64,000 nt of DNA from Silene conica. Lineage: Eukaryota > Streptophyta > Magnoliopsida > Caryophyllales > Caryophyllaceae. Shown one piece after another: positions 11,364-22,650 of this stretch. The stretch's first letter is position 1, and every line of letters begins with the position of its first letter. The translations under genes were made by a program, and so were the position numbers. The stretch spans positions 5,170,649-5,234,648 of the forward strand of contig CM055312.2 of the NCBI GenBank assembly GCA_029255685.2, in the 5' to 3' direction. The notes beneath the pieces are model-generated. The model made no database searches. It saw only the letters and a program-made list of their open reading frames with translations, and was not told the DNA's origin.

Positions 11364-12715
11364 ACCCCTGTAACAGACTCGTTTTTTTTATTTTCCGAAA
11401 ATAACATGTTTTATTTTCACATGGCCTTTAGTAATATACTATATACGGAAATAGTATATTATTAATTTTTTGAAACGGTTCACCCTCGTTTGATACATAT
11501 TATTTTAAAACGGTTTAAAATAATAGGATTATAAACTTATTAAAATTAAAGTGGTTAAAACGGTATAATCACATAATTTTAATCCTAAAAGGTGGTTTGG
11601 TAAAAATTTGTTAATCATAATAACAGTATTATGTCATGAATGAATTTTGTTTTAGTTGATGCATTTTATTTATCGTCTTGTTGAATGCCTTGTGAATGCT
11701 TTCAATAACGTATTTAATTTTTGCAAACGGTTGTAACTTAGTGTGGTCTTAGAAAATTGTGTCACCGTAATGATGGGACACAATCTTGCTTGTAATTTTG
11801 AGATCTTGAATCTCCGTTTTGGGTTTTTGCCATGTAATTACTTTTGTATTTAAATTAGAATGTATCTAGGATTACTTTTGTAATTTAAATTAGTAATTTT
11901 GTGAAGACCGAAGACGGAGACCGGATGCTCACTCCCATTGCAAGGACCAAGATGGAACATCAAGACAAGCTTCAAGGGTCCAACAGTGGATTCCAAGTTG
12001 TTTTATGTTTATTTTGGTAGGATAGGCCACACTAGGACTTTTATTTACGTTTATCGCATTTATTTTATGCTTTCATCGATAATAGCTTGCATCATATTCC
12101 GCCTAAAACCAAACCACCTATTACATGCCTGAAAACTGACTCATGTAGAGGTTACGCGTTAGTTTTCTGTGACAATACAGATGTCACATGTCAATTGCAA
12201 AGCCATCACTTTATTTCATTCATTCACGAATATGCTAGATTTTAGTTCACTTAATATGAATAAATATAAGTCGATGGGGTCTTCCTCGTATAACCAAAAA
12301 TTGAGAATAGTCTTTATAAATCAGCCTCCCATGAATCCCTTCTTCGTCGGTAGGCATAATATGACCCCTTCTACGTCGGGTAAGTGGGAACAGATGATTT
12401 ATTTTATCTCAACATCATGGTCACTCGATAATATCCAGTGACTGAGATGGACTAATAGATAGGATTTACGGAAATCTATCGACCAAGAGTTCCAACGGTG
12501 GAATTAGCCAAACTGTGGGCTTATCAATATACGGAAATTGAGTCTTGGGATCATTTATATAATTCTTGAGGGAGATCAATTATATAAATGCATGAGTCTA
12601 CGAGTTTAAATTCAATTTAATATAGACTTAAATCACAACAATGAGTTGCTTATATGGTTTTGTTTTATCTTCTTTTCAGTCTAGAACACGTTCAATTAAA
12701 CTGCTGTATAACTAA
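11364..12715 (+). other. untranslated leader of Copia B
   Basis: AT-rich sequence between the motif pairs and the gag start, with no credible reading frame. The corresponding region in element G (38890-40500) is recognisable near its gag end but differs where the repeats lie. Confidence 0.6.
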
Positions 12716-13606
12716 ATGGCTGGTGAAGACCCAATGCCAAGTGCCAAGCTAGCACGTGAATCCTGGCTAAAAGCCTTCATGGACTCCATGAATCAGTCCA
12801 CAAGACTGAGGAATGATGAGTCGAACTTCTCTGACTGGGAGGCAGCACTACGGAATGCTGCCATTACTGACGGAAAGCTCAAGTACTTAACTGAGCCCAT
12901 TCCGCCACACCCAGGAACTGGAGCTAGAGCTAACGAAGTTCGCGCTCATAGAGACTTCGTCATGGAAGCGGGTGCGATAAAGAACGTACTCATCTATGCA
13001 ATGGAATCCAATTTGCAAAGACGCTTCATAACCCATGGTGCAAACAAGATTTTCACCACGCTCACTAACGAATTCTCAAAAGCTGCGAGAATCGTTTCTT
13101 ATGAGCATACCTGTCGCTTCTTTGAGGCGAAACTCCAGAAGGGCCAAGCTGTTAGCCCACATATTCTTCACATGATTGAGAATATCGAAAAACTGGAGGC
13201 CCTAAACTGCAAGATCAGTGAGAACATAATCGTTGATCGAATGCTTCATTCGCTTCATGATGGGTTCGCCCTCTTCAGGGCCAACTATTACATGAACGAC
13301 ATGAAGAAGACTCCTCATGAGCTCCACTCCCTTCTCGTACAGACCGAGAAGGATCTGAAATTAAGTGGGAGCGTGAAGCAAGATGTTCTCATGATTTCCA
13401 GTAAGGGTAAGGGTAAGGGTAAAGTTAAAGCTCAGGGCGACCTAACAGTAGGCAAGCCCAAGTTTAAGAAGTCAGGATTTACTAAGAGTGGGCCAGGTGA
13501 GTCGAGCAACTCACAGGGCAAAACAAAGAGCAAGGATACAAGCATGGAATGCCACCATTGCCAACAAGACTGGGCATTGGAGGCGCACATGCCCCGTGTA
13601 TCGTGA
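12716..13606 (+). pseudogene. gag region of Copia B
   Basis: Begins MAGEDPMPSAKLARESWLKAF and runs through the SDWEAALRNAA segment that corresponds to the FxxW motif of Copia gag, a helical gag domain, and a lysine/glycine-rich tail KGKGKGKVKAQ before a zinc-knuckle region (CHHC-type, near 13548). The partner copy in G (38886 downward) aligns along its whole length, with mostly conservative differences. Fossil copy. Confidence 0.85.
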
Positions 13607-16600
13607 GGACATTAAAGCAGGCCGTGTTACTCCTGTTGGTATGTCTTCTTCTTCTTTTATTCACATGATTGAGATTAACCATACAAGTTACGGAACTTGG
13701 GTACTAGATACTGGTTGTGGTTCTCATCTATGTAATCATGTGCAGGGCCTCCGAAACCAAGAACCCCTAATCAAGGGTGAGGTTGACCTACGTGTCGGGA
13801 ATGGAGCACGTGTTGCTGCAATCTCGAGGGGAACATACGTGATCCAGCTTCCAAGTGGATTCGAGTTATCTTTATATAACTGTTATTATGTTCCTTGTTT
13901 GTCCAAAAACATTATTTCAGTTTCTGCGCTTGATAAACTTGGTTTTTCATTTGTAATAGAAAATAATAGTTGTATTTTCTCATTACACAATATGATTTAT
14001 GGCAAGGCAGTTTCCATGAATGGAATTTATGTTTTAGATCAAACCACTGAAATATTACATGTGAATAATAAGAGATTAAAGGTAGGTGACAAAGATCAAA
14101 CTTACCTATGACATTGTCGAATGGGACACATAAATGAGAAACGCGTAAAACAGCTCATACAGAATGGAGCTATCTCGGCCTTTGATTTCGAATCATATGG
14201 CACGTGTGAATCATGTCTCATCGGTAAGATGACTCGGATTTCCTTCAAAGGTGTTGGAATGCGCGCTGCCGACCTATTAGGACTCATACATACGGACGTA
14301 TGTGGCCCTATGTCGATCAACGCACGAGAAGGCTATAGGTATTTCATCACTTTCACGGATGATTTGAGTAGATATGGCTATGTCTACTTAATGAAGCATA
14401 AAAGTGAATCCTTTGACAAGTTCAAAGAATACCAGAATCGGGTACAGAACCAGCTGGGTAGAAAGATTAAAGCACTACGTTCGGATCGTGGTGGTGAGTA
14501 TCTTTCACACGAGTTTGATCAACACCTTAAAGACTGTGGCATCGTTCTACAGTTAACTCCACCTGGAACACCACAATTAAATGGTGTGTCCGAACGGAGA
14601 AATCGGACTTTACTTGATATGGTTCGATCCATGATGAGTCACACCGTTGTGCCTGATTCATTGTGGGGCTATGCTCTTTTGTCGGCTGCTCTAATTCTTA
14701 ACCGAAGCCCGTCTAAAGCTGTTGACAAGTCTCCATACGAATTATGGAAGGGAACGGTCCCTAACTTGTCCTTTATTCGGGTTTGGGGCTGCGAGGCTTA
14801 TGTCAAGTGGAGACACGAGGATAAGCTCGGCCCGCGATCGGTCAAGACATACTTTATAGGTTATCCAAAGGGAACGTTTGGTCATTACTTGTACTCGCCA
14901 ACCGAACAACGTGTTTTTGTTGCGGCTAGTGCGACGTTCTTAGAGAAAGAATTTCTCGAGAACAAGTCGAGTAATAGAACCTTCGATTTATCGGAAGTTC
15001 AAGAACCAACTACCGAGCAACCATTGGAGGAAACAGTTCCTTCAACCGAGGCTGCGGTAGATATTCCTGAGGAACCTAGGAGATCGGGAAGAGTCTCCAT
15101 TCCTCCGGACAGATACATTGGTATGGTCGAGGAACATGATATGGATGACGTCTTACTCCTAGAGGGTAATGAACCCTCAACCTATAAAGGTGCCATGACC
15201 AGTTCTGACTCAAAGCTATGGCTAGAAGCCATGCAATCCGAGATGGACTCCATGTATGAGAACAACGTGTGGGATCTTGTGGACCTACCTGCAAAGGTAC
15301 GTCCCCTTCAATGCAAATGACTTTACAAAATAAAGCATGTCGTGGAAGGTAAACAAGATATCCATAAGGCAAGACTAGTTGCTAAAGGTTTTACCCAAGT
15401 GCCAGGCTTGCACTACGATGAGATCTTTGCACCCGTAGTCATGCTACGTTCCATTCGGATTATCTTAGCGATAGCCGCATTTCATGACTATGAAATATGG
15501 CAAATGGACGTTAAAACCGCCTTCTTAAACGGTTATTTGGAGGAAGAGTTGTACATGGTACAACCCGAGGGTTTTATTGATCCAGAACATCCTAAGAAGG
15601 TTTGCAAGCTTCAGCGTTCCATCTATGGACTTAAGCAAGCATCGCGGAGTTGGAATCATCGCTTCGACCAAGTGATAAAAGAGAATGGATTCGTTCGATC
15701 AGTCGAGGAACCATGTCTCTATATCAAGTCGAGTGGGAGCAAGATTCTATTCCTAGTATTGTATGTCGACGACATACTCTTGATTGGGAATGACATACCT
15801 CTCCTTTCTTCGGTTAAAGCATGGTTGAAAAACCATTTCCAGATGAAAGATCTGGGAGAGGCACAAAGAAATTTGGGCATCCGTATCTACAGGGATAGAT
15901 CATGACAGATGTTGTCTCTCAGTCAGGAGTCTTACATAGATAAGATTCTAGAGAGATTCAGCATGACGAACTCCAAGAAGGGGTTCCTTCCTATGACTCC
16001 TGGGCTTCACTTGAGCAAGACTCAAGAAGCTAAGTCATTGGAAGAGAAAGAGCGCAAGAGTCGGATTCCTTATGCTTCGGCAATAGGATCGATCATGTAT
16101 GCCATGATATGCACACGTCCAGACGTTGCATATGCATTGAGTATGACAAGTCGATTCCAAGCTCATCCAGGTGAACAACACTGGATGGCCATGAAAAACA
16201 TTCTTAAGTACCTACGGAGGACTAAAGATTGGGGATTGACTTACGGAGGCGACTCGACGCTTTGCGCCACAGGTTACGCAGATGCTAGATTCCAAACGGA
16301 TCGAGATGACTCGAAATCTCAGTCTGGATTCGTTTTTACCTTAATGGCGCTACTGTCAGCTGGAAAAGTTCTAAACAGAGTGTTACAGCAGATTCTACGA
16401 CTGAATCCGAGTACTATGCCGCCTCAGAAGCAGCTAAGGAAGCAATATGGATGCGTCAATTCTTACAAGGACTATCAGTAGTGCCTAGTTCGAATGACCC
16501 AATCACCGTTTATTGTGATAATAAAGGTGCCATCTTCCAAGCTAAGGAGCATAAGTCTAGCAATAAGGCTAGGCATGTACAACGGAAAGCTCATCTAATC

Positions 16601-16747
16601 AGAGATTACGTGGAGCAAAAGGAGATTTTCATTGATAAGATCGCTACGGATGACAACATAGCTGATCCTCTCACTAAAGCATTACCACGTGATAAGCATG
16701 AAGGGCACATTCATTCCATGGGCATTAGATGTGTTCCTAAGTTGTAG
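13607..16747 (+). pseudogene. pol region of Copia B (protease to RNase H)
   Basis: Protease region with LDTGCGSHLC (near 13705), GAG-pre-integrase GHINEKRVKQL (14126), integrase core FTDDLSRYGY, RSDRGGEYLSHEF and GTPQLNGVSERRNRT (14350-14610), integrase tail, RT with [28 protein letters not shown] and LYVDDILL (15365-15785), RNase H with TGYADARFQTDRD, and the terminal YCDNKGAIFQAKEHKSSNKARHV (16510-16575). All Copia domains are represented; the region is broken at several places. It stops just before a SINE insertion. Confidence 0.88.
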
Positions 16748-16754
16748 TACTCTT

Positions 16755-16964
16755 AACCAAGTGGTGTTAGTCCAGTGGTAACTGAGTTAAACCTTAAAGC
16801 TTGCAGAAATGCAGGAGTTGAGAGGTCTCAGGTTCGATTACCAGCTGGGGCGATGACCACTTGGCCACTGCAGCCCCCGAAGGGGGTGGCTTACATGGTC
16901 CATGTGGTGGTGCGGGAATGCATGGGCCCGGGGGGATCAAACCCCTCGTCATGCATGGGTCCAT
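16755..16964 (+). mobile_element. tRNA-derived SINE inserted just after pol of Copia B
   Basis: 210 bp flanked by an exact 14-bp duplication GTTGTAGTACTCTT (16741-16754 and 16965-16978). An RNA polymerase III promoter is visible: box A TAGTCCAGTGG (16768-16778) and box B GGTTCGATTAC (16831-16841). The 3' part is GC-rich with CCCCCGAAGGGGG and repeated GCATGGG blocks, and there is no poly-A tail. Related element G lacks any insert at the corresponding site (its strand reads GTTGTATTAGTACTG near 35030), so G supplies a natural empty site. Seen directly: promoter boxes, duplication and empty site. The SINE family is not recognised. Confidence 0.82.
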
Positions 16965-16978
16965 GTTGTAGTACTCTT

Positions 16979-17834
16979 TTATGAATTCATGTAATAATTC
17001 ATTTTCTCGTGTACTCTATTCAACCTCATTGTTATGATATATAATGTTTTGTTTTTCATGTGGAATTGTACGCCAATTTTGAACACCACAAAGTGAACTG
17101 ATTAACATTACATTGTTTTGGTCCTTGATTACCCACTTGAGCTGATAACTCAGGTAATCATTTTGTGACGTTGGTTGATGGTGGGTTCAACGAGCCATAA
17201 GTCACGCGGCTGACTGACCAATCACAAAGGCGAGTTATACGGATATCTCGTAGGACACCCCGTGACAACGTTATGGAGTCCTAAAGGTTTTATAACATTG
17301 GGTGCCGGGTCGTGGATAGGACCTCCATAGTGTTCCTTAGAGTCGAGTCTTTTGACTTTCAACTGTCTCTTGAGATTAAGGCAGATTTTGGGTAACTTTG
17401 GTTTCTTTCCCACGGTCACCGTAACAGGGGCCAAGAGGATTTTTTCTGGGTTATTTCATGCTGCGCGATATCGGCAGGATTCGAGTTGAGGGAAATATCC
17501 AAACCCTTATCAGGATTTTATCATTTCTCAGGGCCACTCGAGGAGTAGTAACTGAAATGCATGGCCATGCTCGAATACCGATTCGTTTTATCAGTTAAGT
17601 TACTCTCTAGTCGGGGAAACCACTCTTGATACAGATCGCTTGCGAGATACGACCTTTGCGAATGCGGATTTGCAAATTGTCTTACATTGAGTGGGAGAAA
17701 GCTTAAAAGGATATGAGATTCGGTTATCGCACTTACACTTGTACGGACAAGTGGGAGTTTGTTGGAGACTTGTGTCCTCCACATGTAGTGTGATAACGTC
17801 ATTGCACATACCCTTGTACGGACAAGTGGGAGAT
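16979..17834 (+). other. 3' untranslated part of Copia B
   Basis: Non-coding stretch between the SINE and the 3' LTR. It ends in GGACAAGTGGGAGATTG, whose AAGTGGGAGAT is the polypurine tract. TTGTACGGACAAGTGGGAG occurs twice nearby (about 17740 and 17814). The homologous stretch in G is 34284-35050 on the minus strand. Confidence 0.7.
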
Positions 17835-18840
17835 TGTTGGGGCTGATGTCCTTGACAGTTAGTACAATGACTTACTAAATCTCTTAAAGGATCACAAGGG
17901 CATACTTTTGTATTATTATCAGTTGATCCACGTTTATCAATAACGGTTGGCTTGCTAGATAAGTTTGACGTTATTGTCATACGGATGGCGGTGATCAACT
18001 GGTCCCTATACGTCACACCTATAGGACACGTTTGAGAGATGTGAAGGTATGAAAATACAGTCACATTTATGCCGGATATGGCTAAACAGTTAGTCAGAGG
18101 TATTGACTATTAAATTAGTCAATGAGATGTTGAGATTATTATTTAATACGGATTAAATAATTTTAGCTAATGCGGATTACATGATTAATTCGTAAAATTA
18201 AATACAAGCAGTTATATTTAATTAAATATTGAATTTGCGTATTAATATAAACAGTTATATTAATTTGGCCAATTATACAATATCGTATTTTATCAGACCA
18301 TTATTAATATATCGACTGTATTAATATCTGATAACATGTGTGCGATTTATAATAAATACCCGCAAATTATATTTTAGCAAAATGGGTCGAATCATGCATT
18401 GGAATAAGGTAAGAGTGGAAAGCCCACTCCTACCCAAGACCAATCTCGGCCGGCCAAGTATTACAAAAGGAGAGAACTTCTCCTTTTGTGAGACTACTGA
18501 TTGTTTTACTGATTAAAAACAGATCTCAAGAATAATTAGGGTTTTTGAGAACATCTTTTTCCCAAAACTCAGATCTCACATCTAAAACCTCAAAAGGCTC
18601 TCCCCATATTGCAAGGCAATTGGAGAGTATTTTCTAGCACACGCGGCATCATCTCAATCAAGTCTTGGTTGCAAGTTATAGGAGGGAATTTACTTTAATT
18701 CCTGTTCTTAGGCCATAAGCACAAAGGACCAAAGGTTGATTTCTTTTTCATGCTTTTAATTAACTTATGACTATAATCACAATTGTATGTTTCATTATAA
18801 TCCTGCAAGTTTGGGGCAAATACATGCTTTATTCCCCACA
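17835..18840 (+). repeat. 3' LTR of Copia B
   Basis: 1006 bp, TGTTGGGGCTGA ... CCCCACA, followed by the CCATG duplication and the resumed RNase H region of A. Confidence 0.92.
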
Positions 18841-19015
18841 CCATGATAGAACCAAACATATAGATGTTAGATATCATTTTATGAGGAACGAGAAACGAAT
18901 TAAGGTGACGAAAGTGAGAACAGCTGATAATCCTGCAGATTGCTTTACTAAGCCGGTTCCATTCAGCAAGTTCAAACATTGCTTGGACTTGTTGAATATA
19001 GACAGTTATGTCTAG
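18841..19015 (+). pseudogene. distal RNase H region of Copia A
   Basis: Resumes after element B with HDRTKHIDVRYHFMRN, the conserved C-terminal RNase H segment of Copia pol, then TADNPADCFTKPVPFSKFKHC, the usual tail of the Copia polyprotein. The 270 bases beyond, to 19289, are a non-coding 3' region ending in the polypurine tract. Confidence 0.85.
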
Positions 19016-19289
19016 ATCCTTCGGGGTGCTGAGCTTGAGGTGGAGCCTTGAGCGGCCCGGTCCAGGGCTAAATGGACGCAGGCCTTTATCCAGGGCTAAT
19101 TGGATGGGAGACCCAGTTCAGGGTATATTGGATGGTTATAGACTCAAGGTGGAGTTTATGGTGTTCTAGTGTGCGCGCTTATTGCTGGAACATGGCAGAT
19201 ACAAGGCTACTTGTGAGTGACTTGTATATTTGGATGAGTGGATTGGAAGTCGTTTGCTAAATGCGACTGTCCGAGTAAAGGTGGAGAAT

Positions 19290-20433
19290 TGTTAAAATGT
19301 GACTCGTTTGTCGCATTAATATGTCGGAGTTTTATTACGGTGAGCAATAAACTAAGAAGGGATAAAAGAGAAACTCGGAAATAAACGGGAACAGTGAAGC
19401 TGCGCGTCAATTGTACGCTGAGACTAGCTTTGATGATGTCAGCATGACATCTTGCTTTATACTTCCCAAATCCACGTGCTTGATTTACTTTTGGAAATTA
19501 AAGTATCCAATTGTAAATTGGTTTCTGTGTTTACGTAGGATGCTTCCTTATTTCTTTAGTTTATTTGTTTTGGTAAGTCTGTTTTAGGAATTAGTTTCCT
19601 AATTGTATTAGTCTTTGTCAGGGTAGTTTACTATATAAACACTACTCCATCTTAGCTATTCTTTAAGGAGAGATTTGTGAGGCAAACACTTTGAGAGTTT
19701 TAAGAGGCATATCTAGAAAAACTCTGTGCTCATCTTTTGTAATTTGTAATTCTTCTGACATAGTGAAATATTTTCCCTCGCCCTGGTGGATGTAGCTATC
19801 GCATTGATAGTGTAACAACCCGACCCACCACGGTCGTAACACACCCCCAATAAGATGGGAGGTATGCCTTTGGGCCCATTACTTGTCCTCACTTAACCCC
19901 AAAAGCACAAGGCCTTGTTACTAAGTGGTGGGTGGAAGTTATTATAAACATATCACAAGCCTCACATTCTAACGATGTGGGACAACTTTCCTCTCATACT
20001 CTTGGGGTGTTACAAACTCCCCCACTTAAAGAACACAACGTCCTCGTTGTGCCTCAAACTTGACCACAACCAGGGCCAGAATCCTCCCCGCTAGGTGCGT
20101 GACCCAAGTACTCCCGACCACAGGCTCACCACACGGTCGCAGGGTCGCTCTGATACCATTTGTAACAACCCGACCCGCCACCGTCGTAACACAAACCCAA
20201 TAAGATGAGTGTGCACTTTTGGGCCTATTATTTGTCCTCACTTAAGCCCAAAAGCACAAGGCCTTGTTACTAAGTGGTGGGTGGAAGTTATTATAAACAT
20301 ATCACAAGCCTCACATTCTAACGATGTGGGACAACTTTCCTCTCATACTCTTGGGGTGTTACAGATAGTGAACCACATAAATCTTGTGTGTCTCTTATTT
20401 TTTGCATCTACTCCGTATCGCTTCCGCACAACA
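19290..20433 (+). repeat. 3' LTR of Copia A, split by a TRIM
   Basis: TGTTAAAATG at 19290 to CGCACAACA at 20433. Subtracting the 553-bp TRIM and its 5-bp duplication leaves exactly 586 bp, equal to the 5' LTR. Confidence 0.9.
19811..20363 (-). mobile_element. TRIM (terminal-repeat retrotransposon in miniature)
   Basis: A 553-bp element flanked by GATAG (19806-19810 and 20364-20368) inside the 3' LTR of Copia A. Terminal repeats of 204 and 203 bp (19811-20014; 20161-20363) start TGTAACA and end GGTGTTACA. On the minus strand, a PBS TGGTATCAGAGC (20147-20158) sits two bases from one LTR and a polypurine tract AAGTGGGGGAGTT sits beside the other, so orientation is minus. The 146-bp interior has no coding capacity, as is normal for TRIMs, which move using other elements' proteins. 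No 5S-like promoter was seen, arguing against Cassandra. It looks structurally whole. Confidence 0.9.
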
Positions 20434-20481
20434 TAGCAGTTTGACTTTACCGACGGAATTTCCGTCAGTAAGTTATACCAA

Positions 20482-20516
20482 TGTGGCTGGAAACAGCAGC
20501 CTGCTGTCCAGCCACA
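20482..20516. repeat. 16-bp-stem hairpin in the CACTA interior
   Basis: TGTGGCTGG and ACAGCAG are followed, across a single C, by CTGCTGT and CCAGCCACA. The only irregularity is a two-base bulge, giving a stem of 9 plus 7 pairs with almost no loop. Confidence 0.85.
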
Positions 20517-21009
20517 ATGTTATTGAAACATTGTTTTAGATATTTTTGAGTTCATTATCAAAACCTGCAACAAACAAACACAATTGTCAACCGCAAAGCG
20601 GGAATCCATTTTCCACATCAGCCGCGTATCAGGATCCAAAGGTACTTAAGAAATAAAGTCAAATAACATACAAGTCTCCATAATTTGGTTAAGGTACCAC
20701 ACACTAGCTTAGCATGATCAAATCTTTAGCTACATACTAACATAAGTCATAAACTAACACCAACTAGCTAACTGGCATGAAACCTAACATAAACTAACCT
20801 ATGGGCGCTATACCACTGTCACCTCCAAAACCAAATCCATCGTCTGGAGGGTTGTCTTTGCTGTGAAGAGGGGAAAACCTAGACAGTTATCTGGATTACT
20901 GACGGAAATTCCGTCAGTATTTTAATTCACTGACGGATATTCCGTCAGATACATAGTTATCTGGTTTTTTAAATGTTCAAAATTTAAATGTTCAAAAACT
21001 TAATACATA

Positions 21010-21266
21010 CTCCCTCCGATCCAGACAAAAGGTAACAGTTGCTTTTTGCCACTATTCATGGTCGTAGGAAATCTTTGATATTGCCGTTAATCTATAAGAC
21101 AAAATATAGTCATGTGGGATCTTGTTTGATTTATCGTCATGAATGCTATAAGAATATCAAATTTTTATAATTTTTAATAATGTGTAACTAAAGATATTCA
21201 CGTTACAAAACGTGTCTCGACAACTATGATAAAGCAACCGTTACCTTTTGTCTGGATCGGAGGGAG
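21010..21266. mobile_element. Stowaway MITE (Tc1/mariner type)
   Basis: 257 bp with terminal inverted repeats CTCCCTCCGATCCAGACAAA continuing to about 36 bp with one mismatch, flanked by the TA dinucleotide (21008-21009 and 21267-21268). CTCCCTCC termini and a TA target are the hallmarks of plant Stowaway elements, which are mobilised by mariner-like transposases supplied in trans. No coding capacity. Confidence 0.92.
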
Positions 21267-22264
21267 TATATATCTGACGGAATTTCCGTCAGTACTATAT
21301 ATCACTGACGGATTTTCCGTCAAACAGTCACTTTATAGTCAGTTTATTACGTACTTTTCTAATTTTTCAGTGCATTTTTATTTATTATCTTACCTATTTT
21401 ATAATCAAATTATAAGTTTCCAACTTAACTGTCGTCAACATTTTAGGTAAAACAGATTCGCTGACCCCTAAACAGGGCGCTTCACCCCTGGACCCAGACT
21501 CGCTGACCGGGCAGCGAGACCCCCGCATAGTCGTTCGAAGCGGCGACTAAAACAGATTCAAGGCATAGGCCCAACACCTGGTCCCCCTGTCCACGTACAA
21601 AATCCTAATAAAGTAAATGTAAACTATTGAATGAGACGGAGAGATTACAAATTAAAGCCCTTACCCACATACATGAATAGTGTAGCAATTACGTAATATT
21701 TTCCATAATAATCCTTCTCCTTTTAACCATATTCTCATTTAAATTTAAAACCAAATCTCATAGCATATAATGAGGAGAATTAATTATTATTATTATAAAT
21801 GCCGTCCTTTTCATATCTCATTGAATTCTTCATTAATCTTGACAAAATAACACCCTCCTAATTACTACATGCTTACAAATTCTAACATTAAAGAAATGAT
21901 AATCGTAAATAGTAGTTATTGTTTGTTTGCTTCTTTTTTCTTCATAAACTTAATAGCTTTGTACAATTTATTTGCTTTTTTGTTCATTATATATATAGGG
22001 TGTTTAAATCAAAGATAAACAAAAGATTGAGACAAAGAAATATCTACAATTTGAGTTAATGTTAATTTTTTACCACTCTATCATTTGATAGTTAATTTGT
22101 TTGTTTCTAATAATTATTGTTTGTTTCTAATAATTATTGTTTATTTGTTTGCTTCGACCACAATTTTGCTCTTTCATTTTTTTTGTTAAAGGTGTTTAAA
22201 TCAAATGAACCTAAAGTTTAAACGGAAAAATAATTATTTTCGATATGTCCAATAAATTAAACTG

Positions 22265-22650
22265 CGTAAAAATATCCTGACGGAAATTCCGTCACTAAAA
22301 TAAAATTCTGACGGATTTTCCATCACTAACTTCTGACGGATTTTCCGTCACTAAAATATACATCTGACGGATTTTCCGTCACATACTTCTCACGGAATTT
22401 CCGTCACTAAACTAAATATCTAACGGAATTTCCGTCAGATACCTTTACCGGGATTGACTTTGTCAACGCGCCAATATAATCTGATGGATTTTTCGTCAAT
22501 AATTTTTACCGCCATTGACTTTGGTCAACGCGCCAGATTTATCTGACGGCTTGTGACGGAATTTCCGTCAGGAATTGTATCCGTCAGTATTCCGTCAGGA
22601 ATCCGTCAGTCATCTGAAAAAAATTGACGGAAGAAAAATTCCGTCAGGAA
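22265..22650. repeat. right subterminal repeat array of CACTA
   Basis: More than a dozen CCGTCA/TGACGG motifs, mostly as TGACGGAATTTCCGTCA-like palindromes spaced 20-30 bp apart, including close runs near 22555-22660. Counterpart of the left array. Confidence 0.87.

Larger units (their letters stand above)
10046..18840 (+). mobile_element. Copia element B, young, nested in A, nearly whole
   Basis: 8.8 kb element with 1006-bp LTRs (10046-11051 and 17835-18840) and the 5-bp duplication CCATG (10041-10045 and 18841-18845), inserted in the RNase H region of A. The LTRs differ at only 4 of 1006 positions by eye (0.4%), suggesting insertion roughly 0.15-0.3 million years ago. A PBS TGGTATCAGAGCC follows the 5' LTR. 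A 1.65 kb leader precedes gag, and about 1.1 kb, including a SINE, separates pol from the 3' LTR. The coding region has about six breaks despite the young LTRs. It belongs to the same family as element G, which lies on the other strand at 33339-42057. The lineage (Angela/TAR/Bianca group) is unresolved. Confidence 0.93.
5542..20433 (+). mobile_element. Copia element A (Tork/Tnt1-like), broken, interrupted by element B
   Basis: An LTR retrotransposon with 586-bp LTRs (5542-6127; 19290-20433 once the TRIM is set aside) flanked by the 5-bp duplication TAGCA (5537-5541 and 20434-20438). A primer-binding site TGGCATCAGAGC follows the 5' LTR and a purine tract AAAGGTGGAGAAT precedes the 3' LTR. Coding order gag, protease, integrase, RT, RNase H is Copia. 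The RNase H region is split by element B. I count about 8 LTR differences in 586 bases (1.4%), roughly half a million to one million years at common plant rates. The coding region has about three breaks apart from the insertion. Lineage is inferred from the gag and integrase resemblance to Tnt1. Confidence 0.92.
20439..22264. other. interior of CACTA, right of Copia A
   Basis: Non-coding. Contains scattered TGACGGAAATTCCGTCA copies, a long hairpin at 20482-20516, a Stowaway MITE, a GC-rich block at 21448-21559 bounded by 12-bp direct repeats, and an AT-rich stretch with a local tandem duplication near 22093-22140. No transposase remnant is recognisable. Confidence 0.6.

Noticed and set aside
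13401-13430. GGGTAAGGGTAAGGGTAA tract resembling a telomeric repeat
   Set aside because: It lies in the gag frame of B and encodes an alternating Lys/Gly stretch shared with G; explained as coding sequence.
19811-20363. Cassandra-type TRIM
   Set aside because: No 5S rRNA-like promoter motifs were found in the LTR, so the element was left as an unnamed TRIM.
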